NCBI GenBank assembly: GCA_011050675.1
Contig: DRFI01000002.1
Span: forward strand, 1-64,000
Length of the DNA: 64,000 bases
Reading direction: 5' to 3'
DNA from: Maribacter sp.
GTDB lineage: Bacteria; Bacteroidota; Bacteroidia; Flavobacteriales; Flavobacteriaceae
In this document: positions 17,493-25,493 of the stretch, in pieces
How positions within the stretch are numbered: the first letter of the stretch is position 1
Layout of the letters: each line of letters begins with the position of its first letter
Program-made: the position numbers and the translations under genes
The notes under the pieces: model-generated
Seen by the model: only the letters and a program-made list of their open reading frames with translations
Databases searched by the model: none
What the model was told of the DNA's origin: nothing

Positions 17493-18332
17493 TCAATGCA
17501 AAGCTAAAATTGGCACATCACTATCATAGCCAATTTCCTTAATTAGAGGTCTAGAGAAAACACTTCCAAAAAAGAAATGTTTACGATTAATGAATGCTAC
17601 CATATCACTATCTCTACTTTCAATAAAACTTTCTATACCCTTACCTAAACTTTTTTCCGTGATTGTATGAAAATGATGAGGCGTGTCACTAAGAATTGAA
17701 GCTAATAGCTGCTTATTGTTTAGTTGAGTTTCGGTCAGTTCTTTTTTCTTGTTAAGGTGTAGAATGGCAATTTCAGCATTGTGTATCTTAGCCAATTCAG
17801 TAAGATATTTAAGTTCGGATCGTTTAAAAACATCAATGAAATCTGTTGGGAAAACAATCTCTTTTGGTGACATAAATGAAATATGTTCAGGTATTGCCAA
17901 TACAGGACATTCCCTAATTTTTTCCATTGCCATTACAGTGTTGCTGCCAAAAAGAACACCTTTTGTTCCGGTAGCACCTTTTGTACCCATTGCTACTAAA
18001 TCAATATCTTTTTCAGCTATTAGTACTTTAATAGCTTCCGATAAAAAATTAGAGGTAGACATCGTATAATAATTGTGCTTGGAGTTGTCTATGTGTAAAG
18101 CAAGCGTATCTATTAATTTAATAAAATTATTTTCAGAATCTTGTTTTGCCTGTTCGAATACCGCACTGCCTTCTTCAGGAAGAATTAAACTATTGGTAGT
18201 GTATTGTTCAAAATTAAAAACATTTAAAAAGTAAAAATCACAATTTAACCTAGCATATAAATCAATAGTATACCTAATTGCGTTTAAAGCATTTTTAGAA
18301 AAATCCGTAGGTATTAAAATACGCTTATTCAT
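17493..18332 (-). CDS. Universal stress protein, tandem UspA domains (copy 1)
   Basis: 279 residues, two Usp domains (about 1-150 and 155-279). The first domain starts RILIPTDFSKNALNAIRY and carries the ATP-binding signature G-x2-G-x9-G-S (MGTKGATGTKGVLFGSNT); the second lacks a complete copy and is probably structural. Usp proteins are cytoplasmic, bind ATP or other nucleotides, and help survival of growth arrest or low oxygen. It is a single transcription unit with its own FNR-like site inside the 3' end of the neighbouring Usp gene and two hairpins behind it. Confidence 0.93.
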   Translation of the reverse strand: MNKRILIPTDFSKNALNAIRYTIDLYARLNCDFYFLNVFNFEQYTTNSLILPEEGSAVFEQAKQDSENNFIKLIDTLALHIDNSKHNYYTMSTSNFLSEAIKVLIAEKDIDLVAMGTKGATGTKGVLFGSNTVMAMEKIRECPVLAIPEHISFMSPKEIVFPTDFIDVFKRSELKYLTELAKIHNAEIAILHLNKKKELTETQLNNKQLLASILSDTPHHFHTITEKSLGKGIESFIESRDSDMVAFINRKHFFFGSVFSRPLIKEIGYDSDVPILALH

Positions 18333-18356
18333 AGGTGACAGATTTAGATTGTTTCT

Positions 18357-18400
18357 TAAATGTATTGTACAAACAAATGAATTACTATGATAAATATCAG
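18357..18400 (-). promoter_or_regulatory. FNR-like dyad and -7 box for Usp copy 1
   Basis: ATGAT-AAAT-ATCAG at 18387-18400, 22 bp, then TACATTTA (18357-18364, minus strand). The dyad overlaps the stop codon of Usp copy 2 (18397-18399), so the site has been kept inside coding sequence. Confidence 0.75.
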
Positions 18401-19245
18401 TCTTGTACCGGTAGTATTAAAAATGGAATTTTAGCATAAATACTTAAATCCATTATTACCGGTTCATGCAAAAAGCGTTCAAAGAATTTTCTTCTATGGT
18501 ATGCCATTGCCAGTATATTTATTTCTCTTTCCACTAAAAAATCTTGTATTACATTTGCCTTATCGGCATAGTTCCAAATCTCATCGTAGCTATGGGGTAT
18601 TTTGGTTAAGCACTTATCTAATAATTTCTGGTTAGAAACCTGTTTAGTTGTCATTAATTCTTCTTCATTAACATGCAAAACAGCAATAGAGGCATCAGTT
18701 ATAGAAACGATATTTAATAACATTGAAATAGTATTTTTTGTGCATCCTTTTTTATAGTCGGTAACAAAAGCTACTTCATTTACAGGTTTAAAGGCAATTT
18801 CTTTGGGTATAGCTAGAATAGGGCATGTAGTAATAGTATTTGCAATTTGAATGGTATTACTACCCATAAATAATTCTTTAGCACCTGTTTTACCTTTGTT
18901 GCCTACAACAACAAGATCAATCTCATGACTATCTATGGTATTGGAGATTACTTTAGTAAGATTTCCTTTGCTAGATATTGTTTTAAATTTATGTAATTCA
19001 TTTTCCGTATCAAGTACAATTTTATGCATGGTCTTGGTAAGGTTTTCTTGAGACGAATTTTGTAATTTCTCCATTTCTTTCTGTCCTGTAAATAATGCGT
19101 TTTTAGCACTCACGACAATATCATCGTACGAATGAACAATATGGAAAGTACATTGTTCTTTGGCAAAAATCTGCGTAGCATAATAAAGCGCATTGTAGGC
19201 TTCATTAGAAAAATCTGTAGCTACAAGAATATTTTTAATTTTCAT
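18397..19245 (-). CDS. Universal stress protein, tandem UspA domains (copy 2)
   Basis: 282 residues. The N-terminal domain begins NILVATDFSNEAYNALYY and has G-x2-G-x9-G-S (VGNKGKTGAKELFMGSNT), with K replacing the usual A after the second G. The C-terminal domain (from about 150) is degenerate and ends IYAKIPFLILPVQD. It is the least conserved copy of the array in the ATP loop, perhaps with different nucleotide binding. Its start is 2 bp behind the stop of copy 3, so they are co-transcribed from the divergent site at 20135. Confidence 0.92.
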   Translation of the reverse strand: MKIKNILVATDFSNEAYNALYYATQIFAKEQCTFHIVHSYDDIVVSAKNALFTGQKEMEKLQNSSQENLTKTMHKIVLDTENELHKFKTISSKGNLTKVISNTIDSHEIDLVVVGNKGKTGAKELFMGSNTIQIANTITTCPILAIPKEIAFKPVNEVAFVTDYKKGCTKNTISMLLNIVSITDASIAVLHVNEEELMTTKQVSNQKLLDKCLTKIPHSYDEIWNYADKANVIQDFLVEREINILAMAYHRRKFFERFLHEPVIMDLSIYAKIPFLILPVQD

Positions 19246-19247
19246 AA

Positions 19248-20084
19248 TTATTGTTGTGGTATTACTAAGAAAGGAACGGTAACGTGAAAGCCAATTTTCT
19301 TAATTACCGGTTCTATAAATAAGCGTTCTAGAAAGGTGTGTTTGTTTTGCACCATAACCAGTAAATTTATTTTTTGCTTAACCTGAAATTCATTGATGGC
19401 CGTAATGATCTCATTACTTTTTACTTCGTGAAAAAATCCGTTTTCAGATAGTACTTTAGCTAGTTGTTCTTTATTTTTCTCTTGAACTATAGTAAGTTCA
19501 TCGCCCGTATAAACATGCATAACGTTTACTTGCGACACGTGAGAGTTGACAATTTTAAGAAGTGGCGCCAGGCTTTTTTTATCCAACGAAACCTCAAAAT
19601 CATTTGGGAAGAGTATTTGCTCTGGTACTTCATATTCAAAACCAGAAGGAATAACCAATACGGGACATTTAGCATTTTTAATAACATGTACTGTATTCGT
19701 GCCCAATAATATCTCTTTTGCCCCAGTAGCACCTTGGGTACCCATAATAACGATATCTATACCTTCAGCTTCTACAGTTCTTGCTACCTCACTAGAAAGC
19801 ACATTAAGTGCAGAGTGGGTAGTGAAAGTATGCAGTGAATTTTCAAATTCATTTTGTAATTTCTGCTTTAGATTTTCAAGGTTATCTTGAGAATTCTGTT
19901 GTACGATATCTCCAAGACCAATTTGTGCAGGACTACCCATTAGATATTCTGTGTGGTATACTGGAGGCATGTAACTATTTAAAAGATAAAAAGAGCACTT
20001 TAAATCTTTGTATAGTGTAAGTCCATAACGAATGGCGGTTAGAGAGTTTTCTGAAAAGTCTGTTGGCAATAAAATACGTGTCAT
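19248..20084 (-). CDS. Universal stress protein, tandem UspA domains (copy 3)
   Basis: 278 residues. The first domain starts RILLPTDFSENSLTAIRY and has the nucleotide loop MGTQGATGAKEILLGTNT (G-x2-G-x9-G-T). The second domain, from about 152, lacks the loop. It is the first gene of a two-gene operon with copy 2. The promoter at 20105-20148 carries an FNR-like dyad that also faces the thioredoxin gene. Confidence 0.93.
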   Translation of the reverse strand: MTRILLPTDFSENSLTAIRYGLTLYKDLKCSFYLLNSYMPPVYHTEYLMGSPAQIGLGDIVQQNSQDNLENLKQKLQNEFENSLHTFTTHSALNVLSSEVARTVEAEGIDIVIMGTQGATGAKEILLGTNTVHVIKNAKCPVLVIPSGFEYEVPEQILFPNDFEVSLDKKSLAPLLKIVNSHVSQVNVMHVYTGDELTIVQEKNKEQLAKVLSENGFFHEVKSNEIITAINEFQVKQKINLLVMVQNKHTFLERLFIEPVIKKIGFHVTVPFLVIPQQ

Positions 20085-20104
20085 AATACTGTAATTTGAT
20101 ACCT

Positions 20105-20178
20105 TAAAATTAAATATAGATCATGACAATTAGTATGATATTCGTCATCATCAAAATTTTTATTTAGCTTTATTATTA
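20105..20178. promoter_or_regulatory. Shared FNR-like dyad between Usp copy 3 and thioredoxin
   Basis: ATGAT-ATTC-GTCAT at 20135-20148. Leftward: 22 bp to TAATTTTA (20105-20112, minus). Rightward: either TATTATTA at exactly 22 bp (20171-20178) or the better-looking TAGCTTTA at 16 bp (20165-20172). The leftward promoter is the clearer of the two. Confidence 0.7.
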
Positions 20179-20196
20179 GGTGTTAAATAGAAAATA

Positions 20197-20496
20197 ATGA
20201 AAAAGAAATTTCGAAAAACGATAGGGTCAGATGTCCCTACGCTGGTATTCTTTTATGCCACGTGGTGTACTCCATGTAAGTTGATGAAACCAACTGTTCT
20301 ACAGATTCAAGAAGAAATGGGCAATGCTCTAAATAGTCTAGAAATAGATGTAGAAATCAAAAAGGGGATAGTAAAAAGGTATCGTGTTAAGAGTGTACCT
20401 ACTTTAATTCTTTTTAAAAATGGAAAACCATTATGGCGACACTCTGGTGTTATGCCAGTAGCTGAAATTAAAACCGCTATAAACGAAAGTATTTAA
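20197..20496 (+). CDS. Thioredoxin-like protein
   Basis: 99 residues, the size of a single thioredoxin domain. The active site is W23-C24-T-P-C27 (Thr instead of the usual Gly), and the cis-Pro loop is VKSVPTLILF. No signal peptide, so cytoplasmic. It would reduce protein disulfides with thioredoxin reductase. It is embedded on the opposite strand within the universal stress array, divergent from Usp copy 3 and convergent with copy 4 (35 bp between stops). Sharing an FNR-like site suggests it acts in the same stress response. Confidence 0.92.
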   Translation: MKKKFRKTIGSDVPTLVFFYATWCTPCKLMKPTVLQIQEEMGNALNSLEIDVEIKKGIVKRYRVKSVPTLILFKNGKPLWRHSGVMPVAEIKTAINESI

Positions 20497-20531
20497 AGTT
20501 ATTTCAAATTTAAAGACCACCAAAAGCTTTA

Positions 20532-21371
20532 TTACTCATGTATAACCAAAAAGGGCACTTTGGTATGGTAACTAATTCTTTCTACCGTAGGTCTAAATAG
20601 AATACTTTCTAAGAAATTTAGGTTCTTAGCCACCATTATCAGCATATCAAGATTTCTACTTTCGGTAAAACATTGAACAGATTCATCTATTTTTTTTCCA
20701 CTAACCAGGTGAAAGAAACATTCCGTTTCTTTAAAAAAGTCTAGTAATAAATTTTTATTTTTCAATTGATTTTGGCTTAATTTTTCTCCCTTACTAGAAA
20801 TGTATAACAACCTTAAAGCAGAATTCTTTAAAAAAATAATGTCTTTAATTGTATCTAAAATGGTTACATCATAAGCCAAATTTAAATCGGAAGGAAAACC
20901 TATTTCCTTAATACTTTCATAGGTAGCATCTTCAGGAACGGCCATTAGTGTACAAGGCACTTTGGTGATTACATTACCCGTGTTACTACCTATAGATACA
21001 GATTTTAGACCAGTAGCCCCTTTGGTGCCCATTATAATAAGTTCAATATTTTTCTCTTTTACCTCATCTTTTAATTGGTCTGTTAGAAAACCATAGATAG
21101 CTTGTGTTTTAAAATTATGCTTAGGGTTTAATGTAATCTGTTCAATTTTTTTGGTAAGTAGTTTCAGTTTTTCTCTACTTTCCGCCAATATTGTTTTCTC
21201 TAAAAGATCAGGAGATACATACATAGCAGCTTCACCACTAGAATTGGTGTTAATTGCATTAATATGAACAATATGAAAGGTACAGTGCGTCTTTTTAAAA
21301 AAGGAAATTCCATATAACAATGCGTTCCATGCATTATCAGAAAAATCAGTGGGTATTAATATATTTTTCAT
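20532..21371 (-). CDS. Universal stress protein, tandem UspA domains (copy 4)
   Basis: 279 residues. The N-terminal domain starts NILIPTDFSDNAWNALLYG and carries MGTKGATGLKSVSIGSNT, the complete G-x2-G-x9-G-S loop. The second domain (about 150-279) is loop-less and ends SYHTKVPFLVIHE. It is the last gene of a three-gene operon (copies 6, 5, 4), 33 bp behind copy 5. It converges with thioredoxin. Confidence 0.93.
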   Translation of the reverse strand: MKNILIPTDFSDNAWNALLYGISFFKKTHCTFHIVHINAINTNSSGEAAMYVSPDLLEKTILAESREKLKLLTKKIEQITLNPKHNFKTQAIYGFLTDQLKDEVKEKNIELIIMGTKGATGLKSVSIGSNTGNVITKVPCTLMAVPEDATYESIKEIGFPSDLNLAYDVTILDTIKDIIFLKNSALRLLYISSKGEKLSQNQLKNKNLLLDFFKETECFFHLVSGKKIDESVQCFTESRNLDMLIMVAKNLNFLESILFRPTVERISYHTKVPFLVIHE

Positions 21372-21404
21372 TGTAATTTTTTTATTGTTAAAAAAGATAT
21401 ATCA

Positions 21405-22247
21405 CTATTGCGGTAAGAACAACACCGGTATTCTAGAATGAAAAGCAACCTTTTTTACAACAGCTTCTCCAATAACTTTTTCCCAAAAAGTATGTTGATG
21501 ACGTATTAAACATAAAATGCTAGATTCTTTATGTTCAGCATAATTATCAATACTCTTAGAAACATCAATTTCAAAGGGTATGTTTTCAAATTTGTAGTCA
21601 AAACCAGATAATCGTTCTTTTAAAACTTCCTTGTAAGATTCTTGATGTTCGTTCAAGATAAATTCTACCGAGACGTGCACTATTTCTATAGTTGATTTCC
21701 ATATTTTCGAAAGTTCAATAATTGGCTCTAATTCATTCTTTTTAAATGGCGAAGTAAAATCAGTAGCAAATAGCAAAGATTTCAAGCTTTGAAAGTTATA
21801 TCCGCTAGGTACTGTAAGTATGGGAATATTTTTAATCTTTTTTAAAACTTTCACGGTATTGCTACCTAAAAACACCTCTTTTGCCCCAGTAGCACCTTGG
21901 GTACCCATAATAACGATATCTATGTCATTTTCGGTAGTAGCAAGTTCAATGGCATCTTCTAAATTACTTGGCTTTGAAAGTGTGGTAAATTGATGCTTTG
22001 GGTTTTTGTGATTTATTGTAAAATAGGATAGTAACTCTTCTAATTCTTTTTTGGAATTTTTAGAAAGAGAATCATAGATCACACCAAGTCTTTGTTGATT
22101 TTTAGAACCTATTATATTTAATGGTGAGGGTTCAAAGGCATGTAATAAATATAAATGGCAATCAATTTCTGCGTATAATTTTAATGCTGTAAAAATTGAA
22201 TTCCAGGCATTTTCAGAGAAATCTGTTGTTATAAGTATTTTTTTCAT
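21405..22247 (-). CDS. Universal stress protein, tandem UspA domains (copy 5)
   Basis: 280 residues. The N-terminal domain (KILITTDFSENAWNSIFTA) has the loop MGTQGATGAKEVFLGSNT. The C-terminal domain is divergent and ends FHSRIPVLFLPQ. The loop is nearly identical to that of copy 3 (MGTQGATGAKE), suggesting these two are the closest relatives in the array. It is the middle gene of the 23109-20532 operon, with a 16-bp gap from copy 6. Confidence 0.93.
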   Translation of the reverse strand: MKKILITTDFSENAWNSIFTALKLYAEIDCHLYLLHAFEPSPLNIIGSKNQQRLGVIYDSLSKNSKKELEELLSYFTINHKNPKHQFTTLSKPSNLEDAIELATTENDIDIVIMGTQGATGAKEVFLGSNTVKVLKKIKNIPILTVPSGYNFQSLKSLLFATDFTSPFKKNELEPIIELSKIWKSTIEIVHVSVEFILNEHQESYKEVLKERLSGFDYKFENIPFEIDVSKSIDNYAEHKESSILCLIRHQHTFWEKVIGEAVVKKVAFHSRIPVLFLPQ

Positions 22248-22263
22248 GGCGGTAGTATTTTAA

Positions 22264-23109
22264 TTAACGAGACAGGTTTTGCATTACCAAAAACGGTATG
22301 GTAGGGGACAGCCCAATTTCATCAATGGTAGATCGGTACAGCATATCTTCGAAAAAAGAATGTCTTGAATTTACCATAACTAGTAGGTCCATGTCGTTTT
22401 CATTAATATATGCCAGTATAGCTTTGGCTCTATTATCAACAGTGGTTCTAACAAATGATAATCTAGCATGTGGCAAGGAATCTTCTAAGAATTTTTTATT
22501 ATCCAATTGTCTAATACTTAAATCTTCAAAATCAGAAATGTATAGGCAATGGACTTCCGCCTTAAATTCTCCAGCTAAAATGTCTAGTAGCTTTAACTCT
22601 CGTCGTTTATAGGGTAGTATGTAGTTGCTTGGAAAAAGTATCTTTTTAGGTTGACTATAGTCGTAGTGATCAGGAACAGCCAACACAGGACACTTAACAT
22701 ACTTAAACACCTGTACTGTGTTACTACCAAAGGTTATTTTAGAATTGGCGGTTGCACCTCTCGTACCCATAATTATCAAGTCGATATTCTTAGAGTCCGC
22801 AACATTATTAAGGGCATCGACCAAAGATTCAAATGAAGAAATCATTTCATATTTATGCAGTGGATTATGCGTTTTTGTCTTTGTTACGTTAACAAGCTTA
22901 GTTAGTTTGTTTTCAGAATTTGTCGACTGGATTTGTTTTTGTTTCTCAAAATTTTCTTTATTAAGATTATGAAAAGGACCATAGACTTCATCGGCAAACG
23001 CATGAAGAAAATAAAAATTAGCACGCTCGCATTTAAAAATATTAGTAGCGTAGGTAATAGCGTAATCCGCATTGCTTGAGAAATCTGTAGGAATGAGAAT
23101 ATTTTTCAT
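22264..23109 (-). CDS. Universal stress protein, tandem UspA domains (copy 6)
   Basis: 281 residues. The first domain starts NILIPTDFSSNADYAITYA. Its ATP loop is altered: MGTRGATANSKITFGSNT keeps the first, second and last Gly but replaces G-A/T-K by A-N-S. The second domain is degenerate (LLDILAGEFKAEVHCLYISD) and ends PTIPFLVMQNLSR. It is the first gene of the three-gene operon and is driven by a perfect palindromic FNR-like box at 23162-23175. Confidence 0.93.
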   Translation of the reverse strand: MKNILIPTDFSSNADYAITYATNIFKCERANFYFLHAFADEVYGPFHNLNKENFEKQKQIQSTNSENKLTKLVNVTKTKTHNPLHKYEMISSFESLVDALNNVADSKNIDLIIMGTRGATANSKITFGSNTVQVFKYVKCPVLAVPDHYDYSQPKKILFPSNYILPYKRRELKLLDILAGEFKAEVHCLYISDFEDLSIRQLDNKKFLEDSLPHARLSFVRTTVDNRAKAILAYINENDMDLLVMVNSRHSFFEDMLYRSTIDEIGLSPTIPFLVMQNLSR

Positions 23110-23131
23110 AGCTAACTTTTTTTTGATACTC

Positions 23132-23175
23132 TAAAAGTATTAGAGGGTATCAAAAAAACCTATGATAAATATCAT
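23132..23175 (-). promoter_or_regulatory. Perfect FNR-like palindrome and -7 box for the Usp 6-5-4 operon
   Basis: ATGAT-AAAT-ATCAT at 23162-23175 with fully complementary arms, 22 bp, then TACTTTTA (23132-23139, minus). The start codon is 23 nt further. This is the best single example of the motif in the window. Confidence 0.8.
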
Positions 23176-23252
23176 GCCTCTTCAACATGGTATTTGTATG
23201 GTCGAGTGAAATAAAATAAATAAAAGGTTGAATATTTAAATTCGGTACTAGA

Positions 23253-23296
23253 CTGATATTAATCATAGTAATTGCTAGTTTAACAAGTTACATTCA
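23253..23296 (+). promoter_or_regulatory. FNR-like dyad and -7 box for the WG-repeat/SDR operon
   Basis: CTGAT-ATTA-ATCAT at 23253-23266, 22 bp, then TACATTCA (23289-23296). The start codon of the WG-repeat gene is 26 nt further. It lies 78 bp from the oppositely directed box at 23162, so the divergent pair has separate sites. Confidence 0.7.
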
Positions 23297-23321
23297 TACC
23301 ACATTTTAAAAACTAGAAATT

Positions 23322-23960
23322 ATGAAAAGAGTACTAATTCTATGGGTTTTGGCACTAATGGTTGCTACACCCATTTCTGCACAAGTTTTAAATAATATAG
23401 ATGAAATAGCTCCTTTTAGTGAAGGCATGGCGGCTGTTCGTAAGGGAAGCCAGTGGGGTTTTGTTAACGAAGCAGGTAAGCTGGTTATTGAGTTTAGAGA
23501 TGACATTTACGTTAATCCAAAAGCTGATGAAACCAAAGCTGATATATTGGGTGTTAAGTACCCAAAGTTTAACGAGGGATTATGTCTAATTAAAAACACA
23601 GTAGAAGATGGAGTGCCTGTATATGGCTTTATAGATAAAACGGGAACTGTTGTTATTAAACCACAGTTTTTAAATATATATCCATTTAAGGACGGATTCA
23701 CAACTGCGGTGCTTTTTGATAAGACCATTAAAGGAGAGAATGAATTTAAGCTGCAGATTTTTGAATATAAGTTTTTTGATGTACGTGTTAGTACATCAGG
23801 AGAAATAACCAATTATTTTGATAAAAGAGACCATATTCAAATGACTGTAAGTCGCTATGAAATTCCTGAAATAGGTGCTAAAATTCTGAACAAGAATTTG
23901 GTAGCTACCCACAATGTAAATTTAAGCTGGACTATTAATAATTTAGAAACCAAAAAATAA
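23322..23960 (+). CDS. Exported WG-repeat protein
   Basis: 212 residues. A signal peptide (MKRVLILWVLALMVATPISAQ) is cleaved after about 21. Two WG/KWG repeats follow: FSEGMAAVRKGSQWGFVNEAG and, after FNEGLCLIK, YGFIDKTGTVVIKPQF. The C-terminal third (about 140-212) is unique. WG repeats form beta-hairpin arrays with binding roles; the ligand is unknown. It is followed after 6 bp by the SDR gene, and its FNR-like promoter puts it in the stress regulon. Confidence 0.85.
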   Translation: MKRVLILWVLALMVATPISAQVLNNIDEIAPFSEGMAAVRKGSQWGFVNEAGKLVIEFRDDIYVNPKADETKADILGVKYPKFNEGLCLIKNTVEDGVPVYGFIDKTGTVVIKPQFLNIYPFKDGFTTAVLFDKTIKGENEFKLQIFEYKFFDVRVSTSGEITNYFDKRDHIQMTVSRYEIPEIGAKILNKNLVATHNVNLSWTINNLETKK

Positions 23961-23966
23961 CCGGCT

Positions 23967-24728
23967 ATGAATAGACTAAAAGATAAAGTTGCGGTTATAA
24001 CAGGTGGAACTGGAGGTATAGGTCTTGCAACGGCAAACCTGTTTTTAGAACAAGGGGCAAATGTTGTTTTAGTAGATAATAATCCAAAAGCTATTGAAGA
24101 GTCTCGAGCTAAATTTAGTACCAAGAATATATCCTTTTTTCAAGCCGATGTTTCAAAGAAAGAAGATAATATCAAGTTTCTTAATCATGCTTTAAAGACT
24201 TTTGGTAAAATAGATATATTCTTTGCCAATGCCGGTATAGAAGGTATTTCGAGTCCAATTTCAGAGTATCCAGAAGATATTTTCGATAAGGTGATTGCCG
24301 TAAACTTGAAAGGAGTTTGGTTGGGTTGCCAACATGTAATCCCTAAAATGGAAGAAGGTGGCAGTGTTATTATAACATCTTCTGTTGCAGGATTAAAAGG
24401 ATTTGCAGGTTTAGGAGCATATGTTGCTACAAAGCATGCCGTTGTTGGGGTTATGAGAGTTGCAGCTGCAGAAAACGCAGTACGTAAAATTCGTGTAAAT
24501 ACAATTCACCCTGGTCCTGTAGATAATGATATGATGCGTAGAATAGAGAGCGATATGTCTCCCGATAGTCCAGATGCTGTTAAAGACGGATTTACATCTA
24601 CAGTACCCTTCGGGCGTTACGCCACTTCAAAAGAAGTAGGTGAAATAGCGTTGTTTTTAGCTTCAGATGAAAGCAAATACATTACAGGCTGTACACATCT
24701 TATTGATGGTGGAATGCTAAATGCATAG
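23967..24728 (+). CDS. Short-chain dehydrogenase/reductase (SDR)
   Basis: 253 residues, classical SDR. The cofactor loop TGGTGGIG is at 12-19, Asp at about 37 (VLVDNN) suggests NAD(H) preference, NAG at 88-90, the catalytic Ser is in ITSSVAG (138/139), and Y152-x3-K156. C-terminal IDGGMLNA is the family ending. The substrate is not deducible; the sequence is close to those labelled glucose or 3-oxoacyl dehydrogenases. Second gene of the WG-repeat operon. Confidence 0.93.
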   Translation: MNRLKDKVAVITGGTGGIGLATANLFLEQGANVVLVDNNPKAIEESRAKFSTKNISFFQADVSKKEDNIKFLNHALKTFGKIDIFFANAGIEGISSPISEYPEDIFDKVIAVNLKGVWLGCQHVIPKMEEGGSVIITSSVAGLKGFAGLGAYVATKHAVVGVMRVAAAENAVRKIRVNTIHPGPVDNDMMRRIESDMSPDSPDAVKDGFTSTVPFGRYATSKEVGEIALFLASDESKYITGCTHLIDGGMLNA

Positions 24729-24753
24729 CTAATAGGTATTTAAATGATTTGGT

Positions 24754-24803
24754 AAAACTTGACAAGATGAATGGTGACATTTATAATGTCAAGTTTTATT
24801 TTT
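24754..24803 (+). promoter_or_regulatory. Hairpin behind the SDR gene that also contains a consensus sigma70-type promoter
   Basis: AAAACTTGACA (24754-24764) pairs with TGTCAAGTTTT (24787-24797), an 11-bp perfect stem with a 22-nt loop and following ATTTTTG, terminator-like. The same bases hold TTGACA (24759-24764), 17 bp, TATAAT (24782-24787), a 12-of-12 match to the E. coli sigma70 consensus, which would start transcription just before upp. GACAT 24776-24780 and ATGTC 24786-24790 give an alternative small hairpin. Flavobacterial sigma factors normally use other boxes, so use as a promoter is uncertain. Confidence 0.5.
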
Positions 24804-24836
24804 GAAAATAGTATCTTAGAAAATAAATTAGCATTC

Positions 24837-25493
24837 ATGATCATCCATAACTTAGGAGAAGAAAATTCAGTTCTTAATCAGTTTATATCAGAAATACGCG
24901 ATTCGCAAATTCAAAAAGATGCCATGCGTTTTCGTAGAAATATTGAACGAATAGGAGAAATACTATGTTATGAGTTTAGTAAAGAATTGGCTTATAGTTC
25001 GCAAAATGTAGAAACACCTTTAGGTAGTAAATCAATAAACTTAAGCAATGACCAAGTGGTTATATGCTCTATTTTACGAGCAGGGCTGCCACTTCATCAA
25101 GGACTTTTAAATTACTTGGATGCTGCTGAAAATGGATTTATTTCTGCTTTTCGTAAACATGAAGGAAACGAAGATAATTTTGAAGTAATCGTTGACTACT
25201 TCGCTGCACCTTCTTTAGAAGGTAAAGTTTTAGTGCTAACAGACCCAATGTTGGCTACAGGTAGAACCTTAGAAAATGTTCTTTTGGCTTTAAAAGAACG
25301 TCATGGTACACCTTCGGCAATTCATATCATATCAGTTATTGGCTCTCAGCCAGGTATTAGTTTTGTAAAAGATGTCTTCCCTGAGAGCACCCATTTATGG
25401 ATTGCAGCTGTAGATCCAGAATTGAATTCAAGAGGCTATATTATACCAGGTATTGGTGATGCCGGCGATTTGGCATATGGTCAAAAACTATGA
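24837..25493 (+). CDS. upp: Uracil phosphoribosyltransferase
   Basis: 218 residues from the ATG at 24837, which begins MIIHNLGEENSVLNQF, the usual flavobacterial start. An in-frame ATG at 24771 would add 22 residues but lies inside the upstream hairpin and ahead of the possible TATAAT box, so I reject it. The enzyme makes UMP from uracil and PRPP. Features: MRFRRNIERIGEILCYE, the PRPP-binding loop VLVLTDPMLATGRTLENVL, and the uracil-binding YIIPGIGDAGDLAYG tail. Its stop overlaps the stop of the convergent P-type ATPase gene by 6 nt. Confidence 0.96.
   Translation: MIIHNLGEENSVLNQFISEIRDSQIQKDAMRFRRNIERIGEILCYEFSKELAYSSQNVETPLGSKSINLSNDQVVICSILRAGLPLHQGLLNYLDAAENGFISAFRKHEGNEDNFEVIVDYFAAPSLEGKVLVLTDPMLATGRTLENVLLALKERHGTPSAIHIISVIGSQPGISFVKDVFPESTHLWIAAVDPELNSRGYIIPGIGDAGDLAYGQKL

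Noticed and set aside
17493-23109. The repeated stress genes as a recent tandem duplication or mobile element
   Set aside because: The copies share motifs but not long identical DNA, and there are no flanking repeats or transposase genes.
23198-23205. Rightward promoter from the 23162 dyad to the WG-repeat gene
   Set aside because: The sequence 22 bp to the right (ATGGTCGA) is no -7 box; the WG gene has its own dyad at 23253.
24771-24836. Longer upp start at 24771
   Set aside because: The extra 22 residues (MVTFIMSSFIFENSILENKLAF) are not family-like and lie in the upstream hairpin.
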